From Paenibacillus sp. FSL M7-0420 (GTDB lineage: Bacteria; Bacillota; Bacilli; Paenibacillales; Paenibacillaceae): a DNA stretch of 64,000 bases. Position 1 is the stretch's first letter; the number at the start of each line of letters is the position of its first letter. Location of the stretch: positions 2,790,001 through 2,854,000 of the forward strand of contig NZ_JBBOCJ010000001.1 of assembly GCF_038002345.1 (NCBI RefSeq), written 5' to 3'. Made by a program: the position numbers and the translations under genes. Below, in pieces: positions 16,668 to 25,291 of the stretch. The notes beneath the pieces were generated by a model. That model did not search any database. It was given only the letters and a program-made list of their open reading frames with translations, and was not told the origin of the DNA.

Positions 16668-18074
16668 ATGTCCATTGCAACAACGATGATTATCCGGCTT
16701 GAAATCCGTAAGGCAGAAGCTTCTTTTGGCGATGTGGCGTCCAGACTGGCAGCGGCCGGCGGCGATATTGTAGCGATTGACGTAATCCGTGGTGGCAAGG
16801 ATGTGACGACCCGTGACCTGACCGTGAATGTGCAGGATGCGGCGAATGAAGAGATTATAAGCGTGCTGAGGAATATGCCTGGAATCAAAGTCATCAATGT
16901 CTCCGACCGCACCTTCCTGGCCCATCTCGGCGGCAAAATCGAGGTCACCCCGAAGATGCCGATCAAGAACCGGGAGGATCTGTCGCTGGTATATACCCCT
17001 GGTGTAGCCCGTGTCTGTACCGCGATTGCCGAAGATCCGTCCAAGGCGTATTCCCTGACGATGAAAAGAAATACGGTAGCCGTGGTCACCGACGGTACCG
17101 CTGTGCTGGGTCTTGGCGATATCGGACCGGAGGCGGCGATGCCGGTGATGGAGGGCAAGGCCATGCTGTTCAAGCAGCTGGCGGATATTGACGGGTTCCC
17201 GCTGTGTCTGGACACGAAGGACCCGGAAGAAATCATTAAAATCGTGAAAGCGGTTGCTCCCGGCTTCGGAGGGATTAATCTGGAGGACATCAGCTCTCCG
17301 CGCTGCTTCGAGATTGAACGGCGGCTGTCGGCGGAGCTGGATATTCCAGTCTTCCATGATGACCAGCACGGAACGGCAGTAGTTGCTCTCGCCGGATTGC
17401 TGAACGCGCTCCAGGTGGTGGAGAAGTCGATTGCAGACTCCAGAATTGTAGTCGTCGGCATCGGTGCGGCAGGCGTGTCGATCTGCCGTCTGCTGCTGGC
17501 GGCTGGCGCGAAGCAGCTCTACGCGGTAGACAAGGAAGGGATTCTGAACCGCAGCGAAGCCTACACCAATCCTGAATGGAGCTGGCTGGCCGAAGCAACG
17601 AACCCCGAGAATCTGAGCGGAGGACTGGATGAGGCGGTGCGCGGAGCAGATGTCTTCATCGGCGTATCCAGGGGAGGGATTCTGCAGGTTAGCCATCTGC
17701 AGAGCATGGCTCAGGACAGCATCGTGTTCGCTATGGCTAATCCGACCCCGGAGATTGAACCGGATTTGGCGGAGCCTTACGTCCGGGTGCTGGCAACCGG
17801 CAGAAGCGATTACCCTAACCAGATTAACAACGTGCTGTGTTTTCCGGGGATTTTTCGCGGGGCGCTGGACTGCCGGGCCAAGACGGTGAATCTGGAGATG
17901 AAGCTGGCAGCGGCGCAGGCCATTGCAGCAGTGGTCCACCCGGATGAGCGGAATGAACAATATATTATTCCGAGCATTTTCAACGAGAAGGTTGTGGAGC
18001 AGGTACGTCTGGCTGTCATCCGGGCCGCTATCGCAACCGGCATCGCCCGGCGCATCCCGCCGGATGTGAGCTGA
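16668..18074 (+). CDS. NAD(P)-dependent malic enzyme with N-terminal ACT domain
   Basis: A 468-residue malic enzyme, converting malate to pyruvate and CO2. Residues about 1-80 form an ACT-like domain (TMIIRLEIRKAEASFG...DVIRGG), suggesting allosteric control. The catalytic part shows VYTPGVARVC with the catalytic Tyr, TDGTAVLGLGDIGP, DTKDP, the metal-binding FHDDQHGTA and the Rossmann motif GIGAAGVSI. ATG 16668 has GGGAGG upstream; the ATG at 16650 lacks one. Cofactor preference cannot be fixed by eye. A terminator follows. Confidence 0.9.
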   Translation: MSIATTMIIRLEIRKAEASFGDVASRLAAAGGDIVAIDVIRGGKDVTTRDLTVNVQDAANEEIISVLRNMPGIKVINVSDRTFLAHLGGKIEVTPKMPIKNREDLSLVYTPGVARVCTAIAEDPSKAYSLTMKRNTVAVVTDGTAVLGLGDIGPEAAMPVMEGKAMLFKQLADIDGFPLCLDTKDPEEIIKIVKAVAPGFGGINLEDISSPRCFEIERRLSAELDIPVFHDDQHGTAVVALAGLLNALQVVEKSIADSRIVVVGIGAAGVSICRLLLAAGAKQLYAVDKEGILNRSEAYTNPEWSWLAEATNPENLSGGLDEAVRGADVFIGVSRGGILQVSHLQSMAQDSIVFAMANPTPEIEPDLAEPYVRVLATGRSDYPNQINNVLCFPGIFRGALDCRAKTVNLEMKLAAAQAIAAVVHPDERNEQYIIPSIFNEKVVEQVRLAVIRAAIATGIARRIPPDVS

Positions 18075-18119
18075 ACGGTAATCATTAACCGGAACAGCTC
18101 TGGATAACGGCAAGGTGAA

Positions 18120-18151
18120 CAAGCTGCGGCCTGGGGCTGCGGCTTTGTTTG
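18120..18151 (+). terminator. terminator after malic enzyme gene
   Basis: AAGCTGCGGCC pairs with GGCTGCGGCTT (two G-U wobbles) around TGG, followed by TGTTTG. The U tract is imperfect. Confidence 0.6.
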
Positions 18152-18234
18152 CGTGGTCCATTTGCTTTATATATAAGGGATGGCATGGTAAAATATACAA
18201 ATGGATACAATGATTCTTTCATACAGGAGGGCCT

Positions 18235-18774
18235 ATGTACCGCAAAATTCATATTATGGGAGCTTCCGGGGCGGGAACGACAACCTTGGGCAAGGCGCTG
18301 GCGGCGAGGCTTCCGCATGTACATCTGGATAGTGACGACTACTATTGGGAACAGAAATACAGCATTAAGAGCGATGTTGCCGCACGTCTGAGCAGACTGG
18401 AGATGGACCTCAAGCGGCATGAGCCGTGGATTCTGTCCGGTGCGCTCTGCGGCTGGGGTGATCCGCTGCGCGACACCTTTGACCTGGTGATTTTCCTGTG
18501 GATTCCGGAGGAGCTTCGTCTGGAACGTCTGCGGGCGCGGGAGTATGAACGTTACGGAGATGAGGGTCTGCCGGGCGGAGATAAATATGAGGATGTTGAG
18601 AGCTTCATAGACTGGGCAGCGCAGTACGATACGGGCGGAATGGAGGTCCGCAGCCGCATGCTGCATGAGGAGTGGATGGCCGGACTAAGCGGTGATCTGC
18701 TGCGGCTCGAAGGGGATCTTACGGTGGAGGAGCGGGTGGAGGCAGTACTGCAATACATGTCACGTTCACGCTAA
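18235..18774 (+). CDS. P-loop adenylate-kinase-like NTPase
   Basis: A 179-residue P-loop kinase-like protein. The Walker A motif is GASGAGTTT at residues 9-17, followed by HLDSDDYYW, a substrate-proximal region seen in small adenylate- and uridine-kinase relatives, and the lid-like RLRAREYERYG. The Walker B region is VIFLWIPEE. Such proteins are often annotated as AAA family ATPase or topology modulation protein; no substrate is known. ATG has AGGAGG 5 bases upstream. Confidence 0.75.
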   Translation: MYRKIHIMGASGAGTTTLGKALAARLPHVHLDSDDYYWEQKYSIKSDVAARLSRLEMDLKRHEPWILSGALCGWGDPLRDTFDLVIFLWIPEELRLERLRAREYERYGDEGLPGGDKYEDVESFIDWAAQYDTGGMEVRSRMLHEEWMAGLSGDLLRLEGDLTVEERVEAVLQYMSRSR

Positions 18775-18802
18775 TGTAATCTATGGAAAAAGGGGGCTGA
18801 CC

Positions 18803-19240
18803 ATGAGGAAGATACTGCGTGTGCTGCTGCTTCCGGCAATTCTGCTATTGCTGTTAACGTCCTGCAATACGGAAACGACCCATTTCAACTATACCTTCAA
18901 AGGCGAGGGGGACACCTGGTCGGGCGTCTATAAGCAGGAGGCCAGCCAGAAGCTGATTACGAAGAAGGATAAAGTGACAAGTGAAAGCTCCAAACAATAT
19001 ACCTTCGATTTGAAATACAAGGGTGAGCAGTCTGATCTGGGAGAAATCAAGCAGTTCAAATATGGCTACAAAGGCACCAGCGGCAGCAGCACCCGGACGG
19101 AGGAAGGACCAGTGCGCTGGGATATGCTGCATATGAGTGGATATGGAAATGGTGCGTTTGAAAATGAAGACTCCGTCATTAAAGTCACTGTCGAGTGGGA
19201 CGGGAAGATTGAGGAGTTTGAGCTCAAGAATGAGAAGTAG
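18803..19240 (+). CDS. lipoprotein, unknown
   Basis: A 145-residue predicted lipoprotein. The signal peptide MRKILRVLLLPAILLLLLTSC ends in an LTSC lipobox with the modified Cys at residue 21. The mature part is a small beta-rich domain (FNYTFKGEGDTW..., FDLKYKG, IKVTVEWDGKIEEFELKN) common in Bacillaceae lipoproteins of unknown role. ATG 18803 follows AAAAAGGGGG. It starts 28 bp after the P-loop gene and 15 bp before the acetyltransferase, so the three may be one transcript. Confidence 0.75.
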   Translation: MRKILRVLLLPAILLLLLTSCNTETTHFNYTFKGEGDTWSGVYKQEASQKLITKKDKVTSESSKQYTFDLKYKGEQSDLGEIKQFKYGYKGTSGSSTRTEEGPVRWDMLHMSGYGNGAFENEDSVIKVTVEWDGKIEEFELKNEK

Positions 19241-19255
19241 GGGGCATAACAAGCC

Positions 19256-19699
19256 ATGGTAACCATCGAACAAATCGAACTCGCATCACTGGAAGCATTG
19301 AACACACTCTACGATGAATTAATGGGCGGACGGGCGGACCCGGTGAAGCTGGAGAATGCTTTTCGGACTATCCGGGAGGATGATCGGTATGTGCTGCTGG
19401 GTGCTTTTGTAGACGGGGAATTGTTAGGCTCATTGATGGGGATCGTCTGCCAGGACCTGGTGGGCGATTGCCGCCCGTTCATGGTTATTGAGAATGTGGT
19501 CGTGTCTTCGCGCGCACGGCGGCAGGGGCTTGGCAAGAAGCTGATGACTGCGATCGAAGCAATTGCGCATGAACGGGACTGTTACTATATCATTTTCGTG
19601 TCCGGGGAGAAGCGGAAGGAAGCGCATATTTTCTATGAGGCGATGGGGTATAGGGAGGAGAAGGTTGAAGGATACCGCAAGCATCTCAGCTCGCATTAG
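19256..19699 (+). CDS. GNAT family N-acetyltransferase
   Basis: A 147-residue GNAT acetyltransferase. Motif A (VVVSSRARRQGLGKKLM) with the acetyl-CoA pyrophosphate loop RRQGLGK is clear near residue 90, and motif B (IFYEAMGYREE) follows near residue 130. The acceptor is unknown. It is the last gene of a short plus-strand group. Confidence 0.88.
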   Translation: MVTIEQIELASLEALNTLYDELMGGRADPVKLENAFRTIREDDRYVLLGAFVDGELLGSLMGIVCQDLVGDCRPFMVIENVVVSSRARRQGLGKKLMTAIEAIAHERDCYYIIFVSGEKRKEAHIFYEAMGYREEKVEGYRKHLSSH

Positions 19700-19745
19700 G
19701 GTGGCATAGAGGACATAAAAGTTTGGAAAAACTGAAATTGCCCCG

Positions 19746-19960
19746 GCATATTTAGCCTGAAATAGCAGTGTCCGTACGAATGGCATTGTTATGGGAGCCA
19801 AATTGAGGGCCATCATCTTCGATGATTGTATTATGTACAATCAAAAAGGTGGAAAACCCTAGCTTTTTCGCCACCGATTGTACTTCATACATTAGATTTT
19901 CGGATATTTGCCTGAAATGGACCCTTTTAAGAAATTCTATTGCAGCAAATACATTAGAAT
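19746..19960. repeat. intergenic repeats with ~52-bp spacing
   Basis: The gap from 19700 to 20215 has no supportable gene. GATTGTA starts at 19824 and 19876 (52 bp apart), and ATACATTAG at 19887 recurs at 19949. The first unit is a short hairpin, GATTGTA pairing with TACAATC. ATATTTAGCCTGAAAT near 19748 and ATATTTGCCTGAAAT near 19904 form another pair. The units are more decayed than the array at 11594. Confidence 0.5.
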
Positions 19961-20096
19961 GCGTTTTGGAGCGCTTTTTTTTCCGATTCTACTGTACATA
20001 ATGCAATTACCTGGCGGGGGATCTAAGAATAACGGAGATTGGGATGCTCCTTCGTATACACTGGACAACATACTTTTTACTAAAATTGCACAACCA

Positions 20097-20128
20097 AGAG
20101 CAGGGAATGTCTCCCTGCTCTTATTTTT
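20097..20128 (+). terminator. strong orphan terminator
   Basis: A 10-bp perfect stem, AGAGCAGGGA with TCCCTGCTCT, is followed by TATTTTTAG. It lies 400 bp after the acetyltransferase gene with no recognised gene directly upstream, so it may end the acetyltransferase transcript or an unseen small RNA. Confidence 0.8.
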
Positions 20129-20131
20129 AGT

Positions 20132-20161
20132 TTGACCATCCCATTGAGAGCGCTTTATAAT
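20132..20161 (+). promoter_or_regulatory. promoter of yesN-type operon with overlapping cre-like site
   Basis: TTGACC (20132-20137) and TATAAT (20156-20161) are separated by 18 bp. TGAGAGCGCTTTAT at 20145-20158 matches the CcpA operator consensus TGWNANCGNTNWCA at 12 of 14 positions and overlaps the -10 box, a position expected to repress. The start codon is 55 bp downstream. Confidence 0.6.
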
Positions 20162-20215
20162 CCGTTCATAGTGGCTAGGGCCAGAGGTTATGACTACAGA
20201 AGGCGGGGGAGAATC

Positions 20216-21880
20216 ATGAATCCAATATGCAAGGTGCTGATTGTGGACGATGAAATCCTGGTCCGGCAAGGGATTAAGTATGTGCTGGACTGGGAACAGG
20301 AAGGATTTCAGATTGTGGGTGAAGCGGCTAACGGGCGGGAGGCGCTGAATTCGCTGCAGACCCTGCAGCCGCATATCATCATTACGGATATTGTGATGCC
20401 GGTGATGGATGGCGAGGAGCTAACCCGGCTGGTGAAGCGCGATTATCCGGCTACCGAGGTGATTGTGTTAAGCAGCTTCAGCGAATTTCATTATGTGCGC
20501 TCGACGTTCCAGCATGGGGTGGCGGATTATATTTTGAAGCCGAAGCTGGAAGCCGGGGCCTTATTGCAGGTGTTAAAAAAGACCCGGGAACGCATCCCGG
20601 GACTGAGTGCCGCCGGGGGACAACAGAAGGCAGAAGCGCAGCCGCTGGATACCCTGCTCGGCCGGATGCTCTCCGGTTACCGGCTGCCGCCAGAGAGCGA
20701 AGCGCATGTGAAGCAGCAGCTTCCGCACAACAGCTTCGCGCTGCTGGGCTGGGAACCGGTGCAGCAAGCACAGGGCGGCAAAGCCATGAACCATACCGCC
20801 ATAAACGCGGTCAGCAGCGATAACGCCGTGAACCATACCGCTGTTCACGCGGTCAGCAGTAACGCCGCCAATGCACATGAGGCCGCATCCGCTACCGTGG
20901 TTACCGCTGTTACCGGTGAACTAAGCCGGAGTGTTCCGGGACGGGTGCAGTGCGTTATTCCAGGCGCAGAGCCGCCGGGCACTATGTTCATGCTGATCAA
21001 TCTGCAGGAAGTCCATTGGCCGCAGCTGCTGGAGGCTGTACACCGCTTGGCCTATACGATGGCCGGGCAGGAAGTGGAGCTGCGGCTGACACTCAGCCGG
21101 AGGTTCAGTTCGCTCAGCGAGCTGGCGGCCGTCCAGCATGAGAGCAATGCGAGACTACAGCAGTGCCGGTTTTTCCGGCCGGATCAGGTCCTGCTGGTGC
21201 AAGGAGTTCCGCCTGAGCAGGAGACACTGTTGCCCAAGTTCAATCTGACGCAATTCACCGAGCAGTTGAAGCGTCAGCAACTGGAAGAAGCGTTCGGTGA
21301 ACTGCACCAGCATGTGGAAGCGCTTAGCCGCCAGAATGACGGGGATGTGTATCAGTTCAAGTCGTTCCTGGGGAATATCATCTTCAATATTACGAATCAG
21401 TTCAGTCATCTGCAGGAGCTGGAGGAGGGGAAATACGGCCTTTTCCGGGCCATCGATGAAGCGGGCACTGCCGAGCAGGCCATGCAGATCCTGGATGAAT
21501 ACCTGACCCGGATCATGGAACTGACTGCATCGGCAGCGCCTGCACCGGGCGGCAATGCCAATATGACGAAGCTGCTTCAGTACATAGAGGAGCATTATGC
21601 TGAGCCGTTAACCCTTACGGAGCTGGCCCGTCATTTTCATTTCAACCCTTCGTATCTGTCGAGCCTGTTCACGACCTACAATCACGAGGGCTTCAAGGAG
21701 CATCTCAACACAGTCCGCACGGGCAAGGCGGCAGAGCTGCTGCGGGCCGGGGAGGCACCCATAGCGGAGATTAGCAGTATGGTCGGATACGGGGATCACA
21801 GCTATTTTTGCAAAGTGTTCAAGAAATATTACGGCTTGTCCCCGAGCGGCTACCGGCGTCAGCATTACGGGCAGGAGTAG
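20216..21880 (+). CDS. YesN-type response regulator with AraC output domain
   Basis: A 554-residue response regulator. The receiver domain spans residues 1-120 with acidic residues D11, D12, phosphoacceptor D58 (IITDIVMP) and K108. A middle region of about 300 residues is followed by a C-terminal AraC-type double helix-turn-helix (LTELARHFHFNPSYLSSLF ... VGYGDHSYFCKVFKKYYGLSPSGYR). It should activate transcription of the adjoining sugar importer in response to the downstream kinase. ATG 20216 has GGGGGAGA upstream; the frame continues upstream to 20132 without a ribosome site. The middle region contains an unusual 42-bp duplication at 20783-20863. Confidence 0.92.
   Translation: MNPICKVLIVDDEILVRQGIKYVLDWEQEGFQIVGEAANGREALNSLQTLQPHIIITDIVMPVMDGEELTRLVKRDYPATEVIVLSSFSEFHYVRSTFQHGVADYILKPKLEAGALLQVLKKTRERIPGLSAAGGQQKAEAQPLDTLLGRMLSGYRLPPESEAHVKQQLPHNSFALLGWEPVQQAQGGKAMNHTAINAVSSDNAVNHTAVHAVSSNAANAHEAASATVVTAVTGELSRSVPGRVQCVIPGAEPPGTMFMLINLQEVHWPQLLEAVHRLAYTMAGQEVELRLTLSRRFSSLSELAAVQHESNARLQQCRFFRPDQVLLVQGVPPEQETLLPKFNLTQFTEQLKRQQLEEAFGELHQHVEALSRQNDGDVYQFKSFLGNIIFNITNQFSHLQELEEGKYGLFRAIDEAGTAEQAMQILDEYLTRIMELTASAAPAPGGNANMTKLLQYIEEHYAEPLTLTELARHFHFNPSYLSSLFTTYNHEGFKEHLNTVRTGKAAELLRAGEAPIAEISSMVGYGDHSYFCKVFKKYYGLSPSGYRRQHYGQE
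20783..20863. repeat. 42-bp in-frame tandem duplication inside response regulator gene
   Basis: Two units starting at 20783 and 20825 encode A-M-N-H-T-A-I-N-A-V-S-S-D-N and A-V-N-H-T-A-V-H-A-V-S-S-N. The segment is Ala/Val/His/Asn rich and looks like a recent expansion in the linker after the receiver domain. Confidence 0.7.
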
Positions 21881-21885
21881 AGCGT

Positions 21886-23661
21886 ATGCGCAGATACTGG
21901 GAGCGGTTCAAATTTCACAGCCTATTCATCAAAATCTTCATCGTGATGCTGATCAGCATCATCGCCGTAGCCATCGCTTCCTCCTGGACGACCGTCCGTA
22001 TGTCGGAGAAGCTGTTCATGAATACGTTCAGCATTACGAATTCCAAGGTGATCAGCCAGATTAAGGCGAGCTTTGAAGCTTTTCATTACTCGATCGTTAC
22101 GGCCACCAACAATACCCAGCTAAGCGGCACGATCCGTTCCTTCCTGTCTGAGGAGGACTCGGATTCCGTGCGGATGCTGCGGACCTATTACAACATGACC
22201 ACACAGATGAAGAAGATTCAGTCCACACTCGATGCCTATCAGGTCGGGGTCAAAATCATGGGCAAAAACGGCCGCAGCTACTCCACCAATACGAATAATC
22301 TGCTGATGAGTGACCGGGAGCTGCAGGAGCACGAGCTGACACGGAATACGCTGGCCGAGCCGAAACGGCTGATGTACCAGTTCTATGAGGAGACGATGCC
22401 GGATTCGGCGCAGAAGGAAGCGGTGATTGTAGGCAGCAAAGCGCTGATGGACCGGACAACGGGCGATATCTACGGGACGCTTTTTTTCACCATTCATGAA
22501 AAGGATTTCCGCTCCTTCTACGGGAGCTTTGTCAGTACCGGGAACGATGTGGTGATCCTGAATAAGCAGGGGGTGATTGTGTCCAGCAACCGCAGTGATC
22601 TGATGGGCCAGCAGGCGGGGGATCTGTTGCAGGGGGCGAAGGAGATTGACGAGCAGCAGCTTGCTTACCAGAACACCGATTTCCAGGGCACCGATTCGAT
22701 TCTGATTGCGGATTACCTGCCGTCTTATGACTTCTATATTGTGAACCTGATCGATAAGCAGACGGCCCTCGGCCAGATGGTCAACGGTAAAATGGTCGTG
22801 CTGTTCTGCTCAGTTATCGTGGCTGTGGCCCTGATCGTGGTGTTCCTGATCTTCAGAAGGCTGACCCGCTCGCTCACGCTGCTTACCCGGCAGATGTCCA
22901 AGATTACCGAGCGTAACTTCCACAATTACATTACGGTTACGGGCAGCTTTGAATTTCAGGAGCTGGGGCATGCCTATAACTATATGCTGGACGAGCTGAA
23001 TGAATATGTCGAGAAGCTGGTGGAGACGCAGCAGGAGCAGCGGAATGCCGAGCTTGCGGCGTTGCAGCATCAGATTAACCCGCATTTTCTGTATAATACG
23101 CTGGCCTCGGTGAAATTTCTGGTGCAGCAGGGCAGTCAGGAGAAGGCGGTGCATACAATTCATGCCCTGATCTCGATGCTGCAGAATGCGCTAAGCAATG
23201 TCAGTGAGAGCATTACGGTGACGCAGGAGCTGGAGAATCTGAAGTCTTATGTGTTCATCAACCATGTGCGGTACGGCGAACAGATCAGGGTGAATTTCTT
23301 CGTCTCCCCGGATTGTATGGACTGTCATCTGCCGAAGCTGATTATTCAGCCGTTCATTGAGAATGCCTTCTTCCATGCGTTTACGCGCAAAAGCGGCGGA
23401 TATATTCATATCCTAATCTCTCAGGATGCCGGAGCTCTGCTCTGCGAGGTGGTGGATAACGGGGACGGAATGGATACCGGAGCGGCTGATCTGCCTATGT
23501 CCGGCCTTGAGGGAAAGCGCCAGCTGTTCACCGGAATCGGTATCCGCAATGTGCATGACCGGCTGGTGCTGATGTACGGCGAAGAATATGGAGTCACCAT
23601 AAAGAGTGCGCCGGGGGAGGGGACTGCCATCCGAATCCGCCTGCCGCTGATGAAGAAGTGA
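21886..23661 (+). CDS. YesM-type sensor histidine kinase
   Basis: A 591-residue membrane histidine kinase. It has a membrane segment near residues 12-32, an extracellular sensor region of about 270 residues, a second segment around 300-322 (VVLFCSVIVAVALIVVFLIF), a HAMP domain, a His_kinase domain with phosphoacceptor H400 in HQINPHFLYN, and an HATPase domain (IENAFFHAF, DNGDGM, GIGIRNVHDRL). ATG 21886 starts 6 bp after the response regulator stop, with CAGGAG upstream; the longer frame overlaps that gene and is rejected. It pairs with the YesN-type regulator to sense an extracellular sugar. Confidence 0.92.
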   Translation: MRRYWERFKFHSLFIKIFIVMLISIIAVAIASSWTTVRMSEKLFMNTFSITNSKVISQIKASFEAFHYSIVTATNNTQLSGTIRSFLSEEDSDSVRMLRTYYNMTTQMKKIQSTLDAYQVGVKIMGKNGRSYSTNTNNLLMSDRELQEHELTRNTLAEPKRLMYQFYEETMPDSAQKEAVIVGSKALMDRTTGDIYGTLFFTIHEKDFRSFYGSFVSTGNDVVILNKQGVIVSSNRSDLMGQQAGDLLQGAKEIDEQQLAYQNTDFQGTDSILIADYLPSYDFYIVNLIDKQTALGQMVNGKMVVLFCSVIVAVALIVVFLIFRRLTRSLTLLTRQMSKITERNFHNYITVTGSFEFQELGHAYNYMLDELNEYVEKLVETQQEQRNAELAALQHQINPHFLYNTLASVKFLVQQGSQEKAVHTIHALISMLQNALSNVSESITVTQELENLKSYVFINHVRYGEQIRVNFFVSPDCMDCHLPKLIIQPFIENAFFHAFTRKSGGYIHILISQDAGALLCEVVDNGDGMDTGAADLPMSGLEGKRQLFTGIGIRNVHDRLVLMYGEEYGVTIKSAPGEGTAIRIRLPLMKK

Positions 23662-23701
23662 GATTATTACCATTTTCCAAAAAAAGAACAAATACCAAAC
23701 A

Positions 23702-23715
23702 AGGTAACGCTTACA
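23702..23715 (+). promoter_or_regulatory. cre-like site 1 upstream of sugar-binding protein
   Basis: AGGTAACGCTTACA matches the CcpA operator consensus at 12 of 14 positions. It lies 41 bp after the kinase gene. Confidence 0.5.
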
Positions 23716-23797
23716 ATCAGGCGATAAAATGACCAATCCCCATAAAGTAAGTTCTAACGGGTCGCCCGGAGCGGGTGATAAGATTACTTATGTAATA

Positions 23798-23811
23798 AAT
23801 AAGCGCTTACA
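23798..23811 (+). promoter_or_regulatory. cre-like site 2 upstream of sugar-binding protein
   Basis: AATAAGCGCTTACA contains the palindromic core TAAGCGCTTA and matches the CcpA consensus at all but the first two positions. Two such sites within 110 bp suggest carbon catabolite repression of the importer genes apart from the regulator genes. Confidence 0.6.
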
Positions 23812-23855
23812 TTCAAGCAAGATATAGTAAAGCGCATCAAAGGGGAGGCTTACCA

Positions 23856-25184
23856 ATGAAAAAAGGCTTTGCGTTAGTCCTGATTTGCCTGCTACTGCTT
23901 ACGGCCTGCAGCTCTAATTCCGGGTCCAAGAATTCCGGCAATACTGCTGGGGACACGGGAAAGACAGAGAATACAGCAGCTACAGAGCCTGCACAGGCGA
24001 AGGAAATTACGATTTGGGCTTGGGACCCTGCATTCAATATCGCCGCGCTGGAAGTGGCCAAAGCAGAATATGCCAAGACCAACCCGGATGTGAAAATTAA
24101 CATTGTGGAATATGCACAGGCGGATATTATCCAGAAGCTGAACACGGGGCTGAATTCCGGGACTACCAAGGGTCTGCCGAATATCGTGCTGATTGAAGAC
24201 TACCGTTCCCAGAGCTTCCTGCAATCGTACAAGGATTCCTTCTACGATCTGAGCAGCTCAATCAAGGGCGCTGACTTCGCGGATTACAAAAGCGGTCCTA
24301 CCAGCCTGGACGGCAAGCAGTACGGGATTCCTTTTGACTCCGGCGTAACCGGCCTCTATGTCAGAACGGACTATCTGGAGCAGGCAGGCTACAAGCTGGC
24401 CGATCTGCAGGATATCGACTGGAAGAAATATATTGAAATCGGCAAAGCGGTGAAAGAGAAAACCGGCAAAGCGCTGATTACGCTGGACCCGAACGACCTC
24501 GGACTGATCCGGGTGATGATTCAATCCGCAGGCGAGTGGTACCTGAAGGAAGACGGCAAGACGCCGAATATCGCGGGAAATGCACCGCTTAAGGAAGCTT
24601 TTGAAACCTATAAGGAGCTGACCGAATCGAACGTAGCCAAGGTGCATGCAGACTGGAGCCAGTTCGTAGCCGCCCTGAACAGCGGTGATGTAGCCTCGGT
24701 GCCGACAGGCAACTGGATCACCCCTTCGATTACGGCGGAAGCGTCACAATCCGGCAAGTGGGGCATCGCACCGCTTCCGAAGCTGACTGTGAACAAATCC
24801 GTTCATGCCTCGAACCTGGGCGGAAGCTCCTGGTATGTCATGAATGTGGATGGTAAGGAGACGGCAGCAGACTTCATGGCGAAGACCTTCGGCTCGAATG
24901 TGGAAATGTACCAGAAGCTGCTCACGGACATCGGTGTCATTGGTACCTTCAAAGCGGCTGCGGGCGGAGAGGCTTACAGCCAGGCTAATGAATTCTTCAG
25001 CGGCCAGAAGGTTGTAGCGGATTTCGCCGCCTGGACGGAGCAGATCCCAAGCGTCAATTATGGAATCAACACGTATGCGATTGAAGACATCCTGATTGTA
25101 GAGATGCAGAATTATCTGAACGGCAAGGATATTGACAGCGTGCTGAGCGATGCCCAGGCCCAAGCCGAGTCACAGATTAAATAG
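23856..25184 (+). CDS. sugar ABC transporter substrate-binding lipoprotein (CUT1 type)
   Basis: A 442-residue extracellular solute-binding lipoprotein (family 1). The signal peptide ends in LLLTAC with Cys at residue 18, followed by a Ser/Gly/Thr-rich linker. The start of the mature fold, EITIWAWDPAFN, and the central PFDSGVTGLYVRTDYL are typical of oligosaccharide-binding proteins of YesO/LplA-like importers. ATG follows GGGGAGG. It is the third gene of the regulator-kinase-importer group; a strong hairpin after its stop should raise its expression over the permeases. No ATPase gene is present, so a shared MsmX-type ATPase is expected. Confidence 0.9.
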   Translation: MKKGFALVLICLLLLTACSSNSGSKNSGNTAGDTGKTENTAATEPAQAKEITIWAWDPAFNIAALEVAKAEYAKTNPDVKINIVEYAQADIIQKLNTGLNSGTTKGLPNIVLIEDYRSQSFLQSYKDSFYDLSSSIKGADFADYKSGPTSLDGKQYGIPFDSGVTGLYVRTDYLEQAGYKLADLQDIDWKKYIEIGKAVKEKTGKALITLDPNDLGLIRVMIQSAGEWYLKEDGKTPNIAGNAPLKEAFETYKELTESNVAKVHADWSQFVAALNSGDVASVPTGNWITPSITAEASQSGKWGIAPLPKLTVNKSVHASNLGGSSWYVMNVDGKETAADFMAKTFGSNVEMYQKLLTDIGVIGTFKAAAGGEAYSQANEFFSGQKVVADFAAWTEQIPSVNYGINTYAIEDILIVEMQNYLNGKDIDSVLSDAQAQAESQIK

Positions 25185-25201
25185 TTAGTTCTCATACAGT
25201 G

Positions 25202-25264
25202 ACCTTGGGCGTGGCCTGCAGCTTCCGGGAGTTCAGGGGGCGGGCTGTGCCCGGGGTTTATTTT
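25202..25264 (+). terminator. intercistronic hairpin/attenuator after binding-protein gene
   Basis: An 18-bp stem pairs 25202-25219 with 25240-25257, using six G-U wobbles on the plus-strand RNA and no mismatches, followed by TTATTTT. It lies 17 bp after the stop codon. Such hairpins between a binding-protein gene and its permeases commonly attenuate read-through and protect the upstream mRNA. Confidence 0.7.
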
Positions 25265-25291
25265 AAATGATAAGGAAAGGACTGGGCAGCT

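Noticed and set aside
16584..18200. 538-residue minus-strand ORF
   Set aside because: It lies opposite the malic enzyme gene, is rich in His, Arg and Gln as antisense frames are in GC-rich codons, and has no domain.
19908..20135. 75-residue ORF before the orphan terminator
   Set aside because: No ribosome site, composition unlike its neighbours, and it runs through decayed repeats and the terminator stem.
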